Below, in pieces: positions 32,640 to 42,720 of a stretch of 64,000 nucleotides of DNA. The translations under genes were made by a program, and so were the position numbers. Position 1 is the stretch's first letter. Every line of letters starts with the position of its first letter. The notes under the pieces are model-generated. The model saw only the letters and a program-made list of their open reading frames with translations, ran no database searches and was not told the DNA's origin. Origin of the DNA: Prorocentrum cordatum (taxonomy: Eukaryota > Sar > Dinophyceae > Prorocentrales > Prorocentraceae); contig CAUYUJ010017878.1 of the NCBI GenBank assembly GCA_963575745.1, positions 124,001 to 188,000 of the forward strand, in the 5' to 3' direction.

Positions 32640-33200
32640 ACTCCAGCCATGATATAAGCATGTGGGGCTCCTCGGTAGCGAATTGTTTTGGACGGGGGGG
32701 ACTCCCATATCTCCAGAGATCCCAGGATGTTTCGAGAGGTCCCCGCAGGCCCTCGGAGGCCCCTGGAGGTTTCTCCGGGGCTCCTCGGAGGCCCCCCCGG
32801 AGGCCTCCAGCGGCCCCAAACAGGGGTCAGGCACCCCGAGCAGCGTTAGACTCCGCGCCTCGATTCTCGTCCCTGGACCTTCGACTGCCAAGGGCCCTCG
32901 AAGCTCACACCTTCGATCCTCGATCTCCGATTGCCAAGGACCGTCGAAGCTCACAGCCTGGGTCCTCGATCCTCGAGGGCCCCCCTACCTCGAGCATCGA
33001 TCCCCGGGCGTCGAGCCTCGATCCTCGGTCTCCGAACCTCGGTCATCGAAACTCGATCCTCGAGCCCATGCCCTCGGCCCTCGTCGCTCGAATCTCGGCC
33101 CTCGACGACGACGACGATGACGGCGACGGTGACCTCGAACATCGAATCTCGACGGCCTCGGCGACCGTCCTCGAGGAGCGATGTTACCTGAAGCCGGGAG
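32640..33200. repeat. GGCCCC/GGAGGC- and CCTCGATC-rich low-complexity stretch
   Basis: 32720-32830 is built on GGAGGCCCC; 32860-33110 on TCGATCCTCG; 33095-33130 on GAC triplets. No gene recognised. Confidence 0.7.
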
Positions 33201-33208
33201 CATGTGCG

Positions 33209-33389
33209 TACGGTCGGGGCCCTGAAGAAGGAACCCTTTTGGTTGGGGAGGGGCTCTGTGCTCCTTGATTGTTTCACAGTTCGCCTTAGGTTTTCCTTAG
33301 GTTGTCGATGGGAAATCGAACTTTGACTGATTGGAAAAAGGGGCCTCGTTCCTTATTTAGGGTTCCTTAAGGTCAACGCCCCGACTGTG
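33209..33389. mobile_element. Family P TIR element, copy 2
   Basis: TACGGTCGGGGCCCTGAAGA at the left and GGGTTCCTTAAGGTCAACGC then CCCGACTGT at the right; about 80 percent similar to 30599-30764 by eye. Confidence 0.78.
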
Positions 33390-33452
33390 CAGCGGTTCGC
33401 TTTGTGGTTGTCGCCGTGCGCTCCCGCCGGAGTCGCCGTCGAGGAGCGCTCG

Positions 33453-33516
33453 GCCCTCCGTCGCCGCCCCACCTCCTCGCACTGGCGGGAGGAGGTGGGG
33501 ACGGAGGACGGCCTGG
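33453..33516. repeat. Hairpin before a GGA tract
   Basis: CCCCACCTCCTC and GAGGAGGTGGGG, with outer GGCCCTCCGTC / GACGGAGGACGGCC, form an imperfect hairpin with a loop of about 10 bases. Confidence 0.6.
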
Positions 33517-33524
33517 GAGGAGGA

Positions 33525-34290
33525 CGAGGACGAGAAGGACGAGAGGAAGAAGAGGACAAGAAGGAGGAGGAGGAGGAGAAGGAAGAGGACAAGAAGGAGG
33601 AGGAGGAGGAGGACGAAGAGGAGGAGGAGGAGGAGGAGGACGAGCAGAGGAGGAGGACGAGAAGCAGGAGGAGGAGGACGAAGAAGCAGGAGGACAAGAA
33701 GGACAAGAAGCAGGAGGAGGAGGAGGAGGAAGAACCAGGGGCCCCCCACCCAGACACCCGACCCGACGTGACTTTGCGCCCGCGCGGCCGCAGGCGCCCC
33801 GCTCGCACGCCCCCGAGAGGCCCCGCTGTTGTGATGGCCCCCGGGGGGGACAGCGGCTGAAGAGTTGGCAACCTGGGCGTCCTCGCGGAGCGAGCCCTCC
33901 TCCTCCCTCCTCCTCCTCCCTCCTCCTCCTCCTCCTAATCCTGCCTCCTCCCTCCTTCCTCCTCCTCCTCCCCCCTCCTTCCTCCCTCCTTCCTCCTCCT
34001 CCTTCTCTTCCTCCTCCTCCTTCTCTCCTCCTCCTTCCTCCTCCTCCTCCTCCTCCCCTCCTCCTCCTCCTCCTCCTTCTCTTCCTCCTCCCTCCTCCTC
34101 CTCCTCCTCCTCCCTCCTCCTCCTCCTCCCTCCTCCTCTTCCTTCCTCCTCCTCTCTCCTCCTCCTCCCCTCTCCTCCTCCTCCTCCTCCTCCTCCGCCC
34201 TCCTCCTTCCTCCTCCTCCTCCCTCCTCCTCCTCCTCCTCCTCCCTCCTCCTCCTCCTCCTTCCTCCTCCATTCCTCTTCCTTCTAATCA
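33525..34290. repeat. AGG tract (33525-33740) facing CCT tract (33895-34285)
   Basis: Purine (AGG)n with GAC/GAAG interruptions on the plus strand, 150 bp of GC-rich sequence, then (CCT)n of nearly 400 bp: two complementary tracts in inverted arrangement. Confidence 0.92.
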
Positions 34291-34329
34291 ACTCCTCCCT
34301 GTCGCACTTCGAGAGCAGCAACTTCAGCC

Positions 34330-34500
34330 TTCAGCTCCAAGAGGCCCTCACCAGGCCCCAGGAGGCCCCGCAGAGGCCCCAAGGGGCCCCCAAGAGGCAC
34401 CCCAAGGAGCTCCAAGTAAGAGGCCCCTAAGAGGCCCCAACACAGCCCCCAAGAGGCTTCAAAATTGCCTCCCAGAGGCCCCCGAGAGGCCAACCACGAG
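34330..34500. repeat. GAGGCCCC repeat block
   Basis: GAGGCCCCAAG/GAGGCCCCCGA-like units of 8-15 bp repeated with decay. Confidence 0.75.
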
Positions 34501-34639
34501 AGCTCGACCAACATCCATGAGGCCTCTGACCTACCACCCACCGCCTCCTAAAAATGGCAGCCGCCCAACGGCACCGCATTGACAACAACACCCCGACAAA
34601 CGACAGCGGCGCGGCAATATGGGCAGGCGGAATAAGTGA

Positions 34640-35043
34640 AGCGATTAAATAACGATTAAATAGTCGAGCCCCGAGACCAGTTTTTAGGGCGGGCCGGGCG
34701 TTTCGCCTGAAAAGTCCCCACTGCTTATGACCCTGCATTATAAACATTGGCAAAAGGTTCGTTTTCCAAATGTGGGTCTCGCTTTAGCGCCGCGCACATT
34801 TGTTCTAAACAATTGCAAGAGTTTCACGCTATGAGGGCTGGTGTTTTTCAACATGTGGTTCTCGCTTTGGCGCAGTGTGCGTTCGTTTAATGCAGCCGCA
34901 GGAGTTTCACGGATTGAGGGCGGTTCTTTTTCAAAATGTGGTCCTCGCCTTAGCACCCCACAGATTGGTTTCTAATATTTGGAAGAGTTTCACGAATTGA
35001 GGGTGGTTCCTTTTCAAAATGTGGCTCTCGCCGCGGCGCCGCA
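34640..35043 (-). repeat. 92-bp dispersed repeat family, minus-orientation cluster
   Basis: GGGCGGGCCGGGCGTTTCGC then 3-4 units with CCTTTTCAAAATGTGG, CTCTCGCC and GCGCCGCAC, GCAAGAGTTTCACG. The same units in the opposite orientation form 45700-46700 and 47320-47750. Confidence 0.85.
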
Positions 35044-36673
35044 TCTCATACGAATAGTGGGGGGGTCTACTTTTGGGGGGTTCTAACAGGCCTCGTCAAG
35101 CAAGATTTCGGGGGGTATCGATTTTGGACCCTCACTTGCCTCCCAAGGGGGGGATCTACTTCGGGTTGTCATGCAAATCGTTGAGGGGGGTCTAAAATTT
35201 GTCGGCATCTGATGATGACTTGGGGGAGGTCCAGCTCCACGCCAGTCGCCAGCTCCCTGACGACGACGCCGACGCCGACGACCACGACGCCCGCGACAGC
35301 GACGACCACCGCGACGATGGCGCCGACGACGACGCCGAGGACAACAAAGCAGACGATGACGAAAAGGACCAGGAGGACGACGGCGAAGGCGACGAGTCCG
35401 ACTACCGCGACGACGACGACGACGATCACGCCGTTGACGACGAAGAGGACGACCACGATAGCAAACGACAACGACGCGGACGACGACGAAAACCACGTCG
35501 AACCCGACGACCGCGATGACACCGACGACGGCGACACCCACGACGATGACGACGACACCGCGACGACAAGAACGAAGACGACGACGACGCCGACGACGGC
35601 GATGAACATGACAACGACGACGATCCCGACGACAACGATGAAGACGGGGACACCGACGACAAGGACGCCGACGTAAGCGCGCGGACGCGTCCACACAAGT
35701 TTCAAGTCCACACTTGACATGAAGGAAAAGCTTCCGACACACGTAGGGTTACAATTTTTCAGTGCGGAAAAGGAAAACACGACGATGCGTCCACGCAATT
35801 TATGTTCCCACAGCTGGCATGAGGGAAAACATCGCATCGCAAACACACACCATGACACGCATGTTCACACCGACGTAAAAAAAGACACCGCAATGGCGCG
35901 TCCACACAAACTCCAATTCCACATCTGTCATGAAGGACAGCATGTTCACATAGTGATCATCATCACCACCATCATCACCGCTGTCGTCGTCAGCATCGTC
36001 GTCATCATGCAGTCGGTCCTGAGGACCCTGATCATCATCAATATCATCACCATCAATATCATCAATACCATCACCGATGATGATGCTCACGAAGATGTGA
36101 TGATGACGATGACGGTGAGCATGGTAATTATGGTTATGCTGATGTTTATGGTGGCGATGATGGGTGATTCTGGTGATGATGTGTATGGTGATAGTGTCGT
36201 TGTCTTAGTCGTCGTCGTCGTCGATGCCGTCGTCGGCGTTACCAACGTGATCGGTGCCATCGGTGTCGCCGTCATCGTCGACGTCGTCGTCGTCGCCGCA
36301 CTCGCCGCCGTCCTCACCGATGTCGTCAGCGTCGTCGTCGTCAGCGTCGTCGTCGTCGGTGTTAGCATCGTCGTCGGTGTTGTCGTCACCGTCGTCGTCG
36401 CCGTCGTCATCGTCGCCGTCGTGGTCTTCATTGTAGTCGTGGTCGTCGTCGATGTCGTCACCGGCGCCGTCGTCGGCATCGTCGTCGTCTTTCTGGGGGT
36501 GGGTCCAACAATTTGTGCCTCAACGTTTCTCTGTGGGGGGGTCTAGATCGAAATGTCAAACGATGCTTCTGGAGGGGGATCCGGATTTTCGTGCGGTTGC
36601 GCCGCTCTTGGGGGGGCGGTCCAAAATGAGCCGTCAAACACTTGACCCCTCCCAGTATTATGAGATCTGGAGT
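35044..36673. mobile_element. 1.6-kb inverted-repeat structure inserted in the 92-bp array
   Basis: Outer ends ATCTCATACGAATAGTGGGG and (complement) ATCTCATAATACTGGGAGGG. Inside them are G-rich subterminal stretches with ATTTTGGACC and CCCAAG on both sides, then (GAC)n (35240-35670) on the left and (GTC)n (35965-36490) on the right, making a giant imperfect hairpin. The centre has three ~100-bp units with GCGTCCACACAA. The 92-bp units continue on both sides, so it looks like an insertion. Frames inside it are triplet artefacts. Confidence 0.6.
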
Positions 36674-37100
36674 ACATACGTAATTTAAAGTTGCAAGAGT
36701 TTCACGGATCGAGGGCGGTTCCTTTTCAGAATGTGGTTCGCGCCACAGCGCTGCGTTTTTTTCTCGCATTTTACATTCAAAGAGTTTCTCGGAGTCCCAT
36801 GACCAGCGTACTGAGAATGGTGTTTTTGGCATACTTCAGGTTATGAGGGCGCAACAGTTACGTTGATTCGCGGTGTTGAAGTCCTGGGAATGGCGTTCTG
36901 GCGCGACTCAGGATCGTCAAGACGCAACGGTCGGGTTGATCCGTGGCGTGGGAGTCCCGAGAATAATGTTTTGGCATTCTTCAGGGTCTTCAAACGGTTG
37001 CCTTCCAACGAGGCAGCAGCCTTAGTGGAAATGAACCTTTTGTAAGGGCCTATGAACAGGTAGCGTGGAGGGAGGCTTCATTCCAATATCGTTGATGACT
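36674..37100 (-). repeat. 92-bp unit and companion repeats, minus orientation
   Basis: One 92-bp unit (36690-36790), then about 80-bp companion units with CCTGGGAATGGCGTTCTGGC and GTGTTGAAGTCC, and the flank ATCGTTGATGACTCTTGGGT. In reverse complement this matches 47020-47300. Confidence 0.8.
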
Positions 37101-37109
37101 CTTGGGTTC

Positions 37110-37400
37110 ACACTGGTCCTCCTCCTCCTCCTCCGCCCTCCTCCTCCTCCCCCCCGCGAGGCGGGGCCCATTTCGATCCGATCGATGCGATCCGATGCAC
37201 GCCATATTCCGCACAGGGAACTCCACCTCCTCCTCCTCCTCGTCCTCCTCCTCGTCCTCCTTCTCCTCCTCTTTCTCCCCTTCCTCCTCCTCCTCCTCCT
37301 CCTCCTCCTCCTCCTCCTCCTACTCCTCCTCTTCCTCCTCCTCCTCAAGGCCCGCCAGGCGGGGCCCATTTCGATCCGATCGATGCGATCCGATGCACGC
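37110..37400. repeat. CCT tracts with a 45-bp direct repeat
   Basis: GGCGGGGCCCATTTCGATCC, GATCGATGCG and ATCCGATGCACGCCA stand at 37161 and 37359, either side of a (CCT)n tract. Confidence 0.85.
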
Positions 37401-37867
37401 CAGTCGTTGGAAGCAGGTACCTTTGAATTTCCAGGTCACAATCTATGTCGAGCGCCTTCCTGCATCAAGAGTCGGCAGGTCCTTGCTGTCTTTTGTTCTT
37501 CTCTGGGCGGGCCTGGACCCAATCTACTTAATCAGCCTTCGTACTTCATGCGTCCACGTACTTCTTGCGACGGGCGGGTGCCGATTTCGGTCAGTTCGAT
37601 CCGATTCGATCTCGCCATCCCTGCGATCCGATACGGGCCAATGCTTGCACGGCGCCGCTGTGCCTCCTGGCTCGGCCGATCCGATTCGATGTCAGCTCCG
37701 TGCCGACGCAGCCCGCTCCGACGCACGTTCCGATTCGATCCGATTTCCCGACCCGATGCTGGCCGATCCTGCCCTCTGTCGCGTGACGGTCGCTACCCTG
37801 GCCAAGCCCCCAGCGTCACGATATCGAGCGTACGTAGGGGACTTGCTGATCGCTCTCCCGATCCTCA
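37400..37867. repeat. GATCCGATTC-rich stretch
   Basis: Repeated GATCCGATTCGATC motifs (37590-37760). No gene recognised. Confidence 0.55.
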
Positions 37868-38039
37868 CCACCCACCAAACCACCCCAACCCAACCCGAAG
37901 GCCCAAATTTACCCTCGATTTCCAGTGGGGGGGGGGTCGGGAAACATCGAACAAAACACCTGTGGAACCCTTACCTCCCCCAACCCGAAATTCGAGTCTT
38001 CGGGTTGGGTTGGGGTGGTCTGGTAGGTAGTCAGATCCG
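37868..38039. mobile_element. Family I TIR element, copy 1
   Basis: CACCCCAACCCAACCCGAAG near the left end and CTTCGGGTTGGGTTGGGGTG near the right, extending outward imperfectly (ACCCACCAAAC / GTCTGGTAGGT). The centre has TTTCCAGTGGGGGGGGGG. The second copy is at 59404. Confidence 0.82.
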
Positions 38040-38204
38040 ACCGTTGCCCCCGACCCGATCCGCTCTTCGATCGTGGCGAGGTCGATCGCTCTGCCGATCC
38101 GATCGCCTGGCCGCTCCGCCCCCCCGCGAGGTGGACTGCGTCGTGCGCAGCGCGCTGCGGCAGCTGACCCCCGCACTGCGGGCGCGCCGCCGCCCCCCGC
38201 CCTC

Positions 38205-38370
38205 CTCCTCCTCCTCCTCCTCCTCGTCCTCCTCCTCGTCCTCCTCCTCGTCCTCCTCCTCCGCCTCCTTCTCCTCCTTCTCGTCCTCCTCCTCCTCATC
38301 CTTCTCCTCCTTCTCGTCCTCCTCCTCCTCCTCCTCCTCCTCCTCCTCCTCCTCCTCCTCCTCCTCGGTC
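38205..38370. repeat. CCT tract
   Basis: (CCT)n with CGT and TTC interruptions. Confidence 0.95.
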
Positions 38371-38399
38371 GGCGCAGGGGCTGCTGGGGTCTTCTGTTT

Positions 38400-38510
38400 G
38401 TTCTTGCTGGGGGGAGGGTACCCTGATGTTCTTACCGTCTGCTGGGCGTTAGTGTGCATCCTGGGGGAGGGCACCCTCGAGTGATCGCGAGGTTTGGGGC
38501 GTTTTGGCTG
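38400..38510. repeat. Two GGGAGGGxACCCT units
   Basis: GGGGGGAGGGTACCCTGATG and GGGGGAGGGCACCCTCGAGT, about 60 bp apart; related to the units at 44173-44440. Confidence 0.55.
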
Positions 38511-38532
38511 GCGGGGGGGTCTCATGGCCGTC

Positions 38533-38730
38533 GAAGAAAAACGGCATGAGCAGAAACTTCTGGGCGCTCCGCGCGGATCTCCTGTATCCGCGCTGGCCCC
38601 CCCCCCCGCCCCGCGGCGCCTCCAGCGCCGCCGCTGGCGCGTTCCGCGCGCCACGGCGGGGGGACCCAGCGCGGATCCAAGAGATCCGCGCTGAGCGCCA
38701 ACAGTTTGTGCTGCTGGCGCTTTTCTTCTT
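38533..38730. mobile_element. Family C long-hairpin element, copy 3
   Basis: GAAGAAAAACGGCATGAGCA, GGGCGCTCCGCGCGGATCTC at the left and the imperfect complement at the right; GGCGCCTCCAGCGCC in the loop. Confidence 0.78.
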
Positions 38731-39463
38731 CTAGATCGGCGCAGCGGTTGCGGAGGGGCCGCGGGGGGGGGTATTTTGGTTGCCCTTCGGGTTGTCTTCG
38801 TGGGTCCTTGGCTCCCTCCCCCTCGGCAGGCCCCGACGGGCCCCGGGGCCGTCAAGAAAGCTTATCGGGAGGCAGAGCCGGTTCCGGGGAGCGGATCGGG
38901 GCTTCCCGGCGGCCTCCGGGGACCGCGCAGTCCGGGGGCGGCGAAGGGGGGGTGATGGGTGGGGGTGTGTGGACATCATGGCGAGGGCCGTGAGATCTCC
39001 CCAGATCTCATGGCGCCTCTTCTCGCTTCAGTGCGTCCCCGGCCCCCCCCCTCCCTCTGGGCGCCGCGAAGGTGCCGCCGGCCATGATTGGCGCCCCCCC
39101 CCCCTCTTGGACGCCCCCCTTCACCAAGCGCGTGCTCGCAAAGTGCCTGCTCGCAAGCGCCCGACTAGAAACACGGGTCTGCACCGATGTGATGTAGCAT
39201 CAAAATCTCCCAGGGCGTCTCCGGGCCATTTGCGAGCAGCGACTCTGCGAGCAGTGGAGCGCGCTCGTCTGCCCCTCTTGGCCGACCCCGAGCGGCGAAC
39301 AGAGCGGGGCGACGCGTCTCGAGGGCGGCACGGCGGGGTCGTCGGGCCTCTCCTCGCGAGGGCGCGGCGGAGAGAGCTCTGTGCCGCGGGGCCCTCGCCC
39401 ACCCCGCCGGGGTGCCCCCCCCCCCTGGGTGCTGGGTTGGAAGCAGGCGCCGCTCAAGCGCAG
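38731..39463. other. No gene recognised
   Basis: GC-rich sequence with homopolymer C and G runs. The frame 38780-39550 (plus) is GC-driven and has no domain. Confidence 0.4.
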
Positions 39464-39499
39464 CCCCCCTCCTCCTCCTCCTCCTCCTGCTCCTCCTCC

Positions 39500-39531
<32 letters not shown>

Positions 39532-39548
39532 TTCCTCCTCCTCCTCCT
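39464..39548. repeat. CCT tract
   Basis: (CCT)n with CTG and CTT interruptions, ending at the left end of a family F element. Confidence 0.92.
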
Positions 39549-39720
39549 AGTGGAGAAAAATCACGACGGAAGGTTTTGCATAATTTTCGGCCTCCGGGGG
39601 CCCTCGCGTGGCCTCGGGAGCGTCAAAAAAGCCCACTCGGGATGCAAGGCCGGTCATGGGGAAAGGGTGGGGGCCTGTGGGGTCGACGCAATGAGAGAAT
39701 CATTGCGTCGGGGGTCTGGG
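39549..39720. mobile_element. Family F element, copy 1
   Basis: Shares AAAAATCACGACGGAAGG, TTTTCGGCCTCCGGGGG, GCCTCGGGAGCGTCA and the terminal hairpin TCGACGCAATGAGAG ending GGGGGTCTGGG with copies at 51478 and 52351. The left terminus appears lost to the CCT tract. Confidence 0.75.
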
Positions 39721-40165
39721 GAGCGCAGACCTTTCCGTCAAGTCGTTGTTTTGAGGACCCCCTTGGGTCCAGGAGGGGCTACATTTTCGGGCCGCTCCCT
39801 ATGGATTTGGGTCGGGGCACATGGTCGTGGCCGAGGTGCGCCGTGGGCCAAAAACAAGCTTCGTTCCTAATTTGGCGCTCCTGAGCACCATGGCGGTGCC
39901 TGTCGTTGGAAAAAGCGACCGTCGCAAGCTGGAACTCTTTGTTGGTGTGCTCCGTCCTTCCCCTTGCGCCAGTGCCGACGACGACCCCGACTGCGACGAC
40001 TGCGTGCGGCGAGGACGGCGGCGACAGCGAGGAGGAGGAGAAGAAGGAGGAGCCCGCCACAAAAATAGACACAGACACCATCCAATGGATTGTTCTTGGA
40101 CCTCAAGGGAGGGTGGCGGACTTTACGCACCGGCGCATGCCCTGCAATTTTCGTGGGAGGGCCTG
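39721..40165. other. No gene recognised
   Basis: Non-repetitive between a family F element and the AT repeat. The plus frame from about 39891 (MAVPVVGKSDRRKLELFVGV...) lacks recognised content and runs into triplet repeats. Confidence 0.35.
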
Positions 40166-40171
40166 TGTGTA

Positions 40172-40305
40172 TATACACATATATATATATATATATATAT
40201 ATATTCGTGGCGTCAGGAGGGCGGCGACGACGGCGGCGGCGACGACGGCGGCGGCGACGAGGACGACGACGACGACGATGACGACGACGACGACGATCAC
40301 GAAGA

Positions 40306-40346
<41 letters not shown>

Positions 40347-40360
40347 GCGGCCTCCGCAGG
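40172..40360. repeat. AT dinucleotide then GAC triplet tract
   Basis: (AT)n at 40174-40204, then (GAC)n with GGC interruptions 40215-40350. Confidence 0.92.
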
Positions 40361-40496
40361 CGCTCCCGGCGCGCGAGGCTGGCGCGGGGGCGGGGGGGGG
40401 GGCGGGGCGGGCCGCCGGCCCCAGCGCGCCGCTCGCCCAGGTCCGCGATCGCGGTGCGGCCGACGAAGCGGCACGGGCAGAGTTCCCAGCCGGATG

Positions 40497-40650
40497 AAGT
40501 CGGGCAGAGTCCCTCTGCAGGAGGAGTGCTCGAAAGTAGTCCACAAACAGCCTTGGACGATGTTTGTAGCATCTTGTGATTCTGTTCGAGTAACTCTGTT
40601 TTTTTGATTGTTCGTCCAACATCCGCCTGTAGGGGGACATGCCCGACCTA
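40497..40650. mobile_element. Family A TIR element, copy 7
   Basis: AAGTCGGGCAGAGTCCCTCT at the left; CCGCCTGTAGGGGGACATGC then CCGACCTA at the right. No clear flanking duplication. Confidence 0.75.
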
Positions 40651-40664
40651 AGAGTAGACAGAGG

Positions 40665-40870
40665 TACGGCAGGTTCGCGTCGTGTCGACCGGCGGCGACC
40701 CCAGCGGGAGCGTGTAAGGTTGAACGACGACTGTGGCCCAGAATCGACCCGTCCTTGAACGATCTGGCCTTTCCGAAAGGGCCGATCGTTTAAGCTTTAA
40801 GTCGGGCTTGTCCCTCTACAGGGGGGATATTCCAAAATAGTCAGAAAATAGTGTGGGGACCTTTTTTTAA

Positions 40871-40919
<49 letters not shown>

Positions 40920-41095
40920 TTGATTATTATTATTATTAATATTTTTGACCATTTCGGGGTATTTTTGGAGTACTTGTTGTTTTTCGCCCAAAATCCCCCT
41001 TTAGGGGGACAGGCCCGATCTAATTCAAGCTTAAACGATCCCCGCGGTGTCAGGAACCAACGCCGGTGTGGGCACGACGCAAGCCTGCCGTACCC
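40665..41095. repeat. Paralogue of 29090-29280, interrupted by a family A element
   Basis: CGTGTCGACCGGCGGCGAC, CCCAGAATCG, GGGCCGATCGTT on the left of the insertion and CGATCCCCGCGGTGTCAGGA on the right. Confidence 0.75.
40791..41034. mobile_element. Family A TIR element, copy 8, in a palindromic target
   Basis: Element about 40798-41022: AAGTCGGGCTTGTCCCTCTA on the left, CCCCTTTAGGGGGACAGGCC then CGATCT on the right, (ATT)n at 40868-40945 inside. It splits a site that would read GATCGTTTAAGCTTAAACG, with AAGCTT on both sides (40792-40797, 41027-41032). Confidence 0.82.
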
Positions 41096-41245
41096 CTATC
41101 GCTGCCTTTCCTCTGTATTTGGAGCATATACATTACCAGTGGCGGGCTGTTCTTCAACCGCGGGGCTTCTTGTCAGGGTCGTGGACGACGTCGGGGGCGG
41201 TGTGGTGTAATTTTTTCCCGTTTTCGGGGGAACGGCGAAAAGTGT

Positions 41246-41412
41246 ATGCACCAGGGACCTGTATACACCAGGATCCGCTTTCCTGTGCGAGTCTCAGTGC
41301 GGGCCCGGAGAAAGCGTCGGTATATAGAGTCCGGTTTCGTGGAAAGAGCGGCACGGAAAGGTTTCTGAGGAGGAAGAGTCGGGTATAGCCAGGACCCTGG
41401 GCATAGCCAGGG
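41246..41412. repeat. Imperfect inverted repeat, ~30-bp arms
   Basis: GTATGCACCAGGGACCTGTA and TACACCAGG pair with GGGTATAGCCAGGACCCTGG and GCATAGCC about 110 bp further. The right flank AGGGTCCACTAA is like the end of element K. Confidence 0.5.
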
Positions 41413-41416
41413 TCCA

Positions 41417-41810
41417 CTAAACCCAGTTCTGCCAACGCCCGAAAGAGGTACCCCTACCGCCGCCCTCCTCGCTTTCGCCCCTTCGGGCCTCACGGGCGGC
41501 CTTCGTCGCCACGGCCGGATTCGCTTCGAACTTCTGGTTAGAGCACACCTCGGGAGAGGTCCGGGGAGTGTAGCAGTATCGGTACCTTTTGGTCTCCCCA
41601 AGAAGGAGATCCCAGTTTTCCGATGATGTGATTTGATGCATCCGGGTGTTTTGCCTTGTGGTGTTCCAACCTACGTCAGCAAGGACGACTGTCGAGCGCC
41701 AAGAGAGTACCAGCATTGGGGAGTTTCCGTGTGTCGGGCCCTCGGAGGCGACATTCGTTCGACACTTCGCTATGTCGGGTAGACACTGCTTCGATACATT
41801 TCTGGGCGCC
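41417..41810 (-). other. Possible coding remnant, unrecognised
   Basis: The minus frame over about 130 codons has ordinary composition (WRSTVVLADVGWNTTRQNTR, ENWDLLLGETKRYRYCYTPR) and ends in a stop at 41417. No domain or start supported; the upstream end runs into a family G element. It may be a gene fragment or chance. Confidence 0.2.
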
Positions 41811-41974
41811 CTACAACTATCAGGAGGGAAAAAACGCAGACACAATTGATCGTCGATCCCCAGGAAAATATGGGAAGTGGGGGGGAAGACGAACATCCAG
41901 AAAATACGAGAAACTATGGGGATTTCTATGTTTGTGTGTATGCATTTGTGTGTCCCTGGGCCCCTTACAATTAT
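41811..41974. mobile_element. Family G TIR element, copy 3, with ~10-bp flanking repeat
   Basis: Element 41821-41964, starting CAGGAGGGAAAAAACGCAGA and ending GTGTGTCCCTGGGCCCC. Flanks CTACAACTAT and TTACAATTAT match at 8 of 10 positions. Confidence 0.75.
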
Positions 41975-42123
41975 TTTTTGGGGATGTGGTCCTCGAGCAC
42001 GATGGGAACAGCATGCGCTCTGCCTCGATTTTTCCGCATGTGGGCCCACTTGGCGGACCACAAGGCCACACACGCATTGGTCCAGAGGCTTTGTTGGGGC
42101 TGCGGGCGAGAAGCAAACTCACA

Positions 42124-42720
42124 CCGCTGGGCGTTTGGGATGGTGACGACCTCAGTGTTCTGTCCCTCTACAAGAGGAAGATTCAAACATAGTAAAGCGA
42201 ATCGTCTGGGGACGAATTTTGTTGACTACTTTTGATCATCGCTGGGCGTCTTGGATGGTGACGACCTTAGTGTTCTGTCCCTCTACAGGAGGAATATTCA
42301 AACATAGTAAAGCAAATCGTCTGGGGACGAATTTTGTTGACTACTTTTGATCATCGCTGGGCGTCTGGGATGGTGACGACCTTCGTGTTCTGTCCCTCTA
42401 CAGGAGGAACATTCAAAAATCGTAAAACAAATCGTCTGGGGACGAATTTTGTTGACTACTTTTCATCATCGCTGGGCGTCTGGGATGGTGACGACCTCAG
42501 TGTTCTGTCCCTCTACAGGAGGAAGATTCAAAAATTGTAAAACAATCGTCTGGGGACGAATTTTGTTGACGACTTTTGATCATCGCTGGGCGTCTGGGAT
42601 GGTGACGACCTTAGTGTCCTGTCTCTGTGCAGGAGGAAAAATTCAATAGTAAAACAAAATAATGGGGATGATGTTTTGACTCCTTTCGATCATCGCTTTG
42701 TGTCTGGGATGGTAACGACC
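42124..42720. repeat. 115-bp tandem array containing a family A left end
   Basis: Starts near 42124, 42240, 42355, 42470, 42584 and 42694. Unit: CGCTGGGCGTCTGGGATGG, TGACGACCTTAGTGTT, CTGTCCCTCTACAGGAGGA, CAAATCGTCTGGGGACG, AATTTTGTTGACTACTTTTG. The middle part is the family A left end without AGGTCGGGC. Confidence 0.92.

Noticed and set aside
31026-32650. Frames with repeated RHH(K/R)GCAGGGLSPRPLSV-like units
   Set aside because: They are the translation of the 90-bp array. Unit length is close to a multiple of three, which keeps frames open.
33373-34582. Plus and minus frames of 300-390 codons over AGG/CCT tracts
   Set aside because: Only Glu/Gly/Arg or Ser/Pro/Leu runs produced by triplet repeats; the same occurs at 8.6-9.3, 14.6, 38.2, 47.9, 54.2, 57.4 and 63.3-64 kb.
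41417-42073. Minus-strand frame as a full gene
   Set aside because: Its upstream half is the family G element translated. Only the last ~130 codons have ordinary composition and no start or domain is supported.
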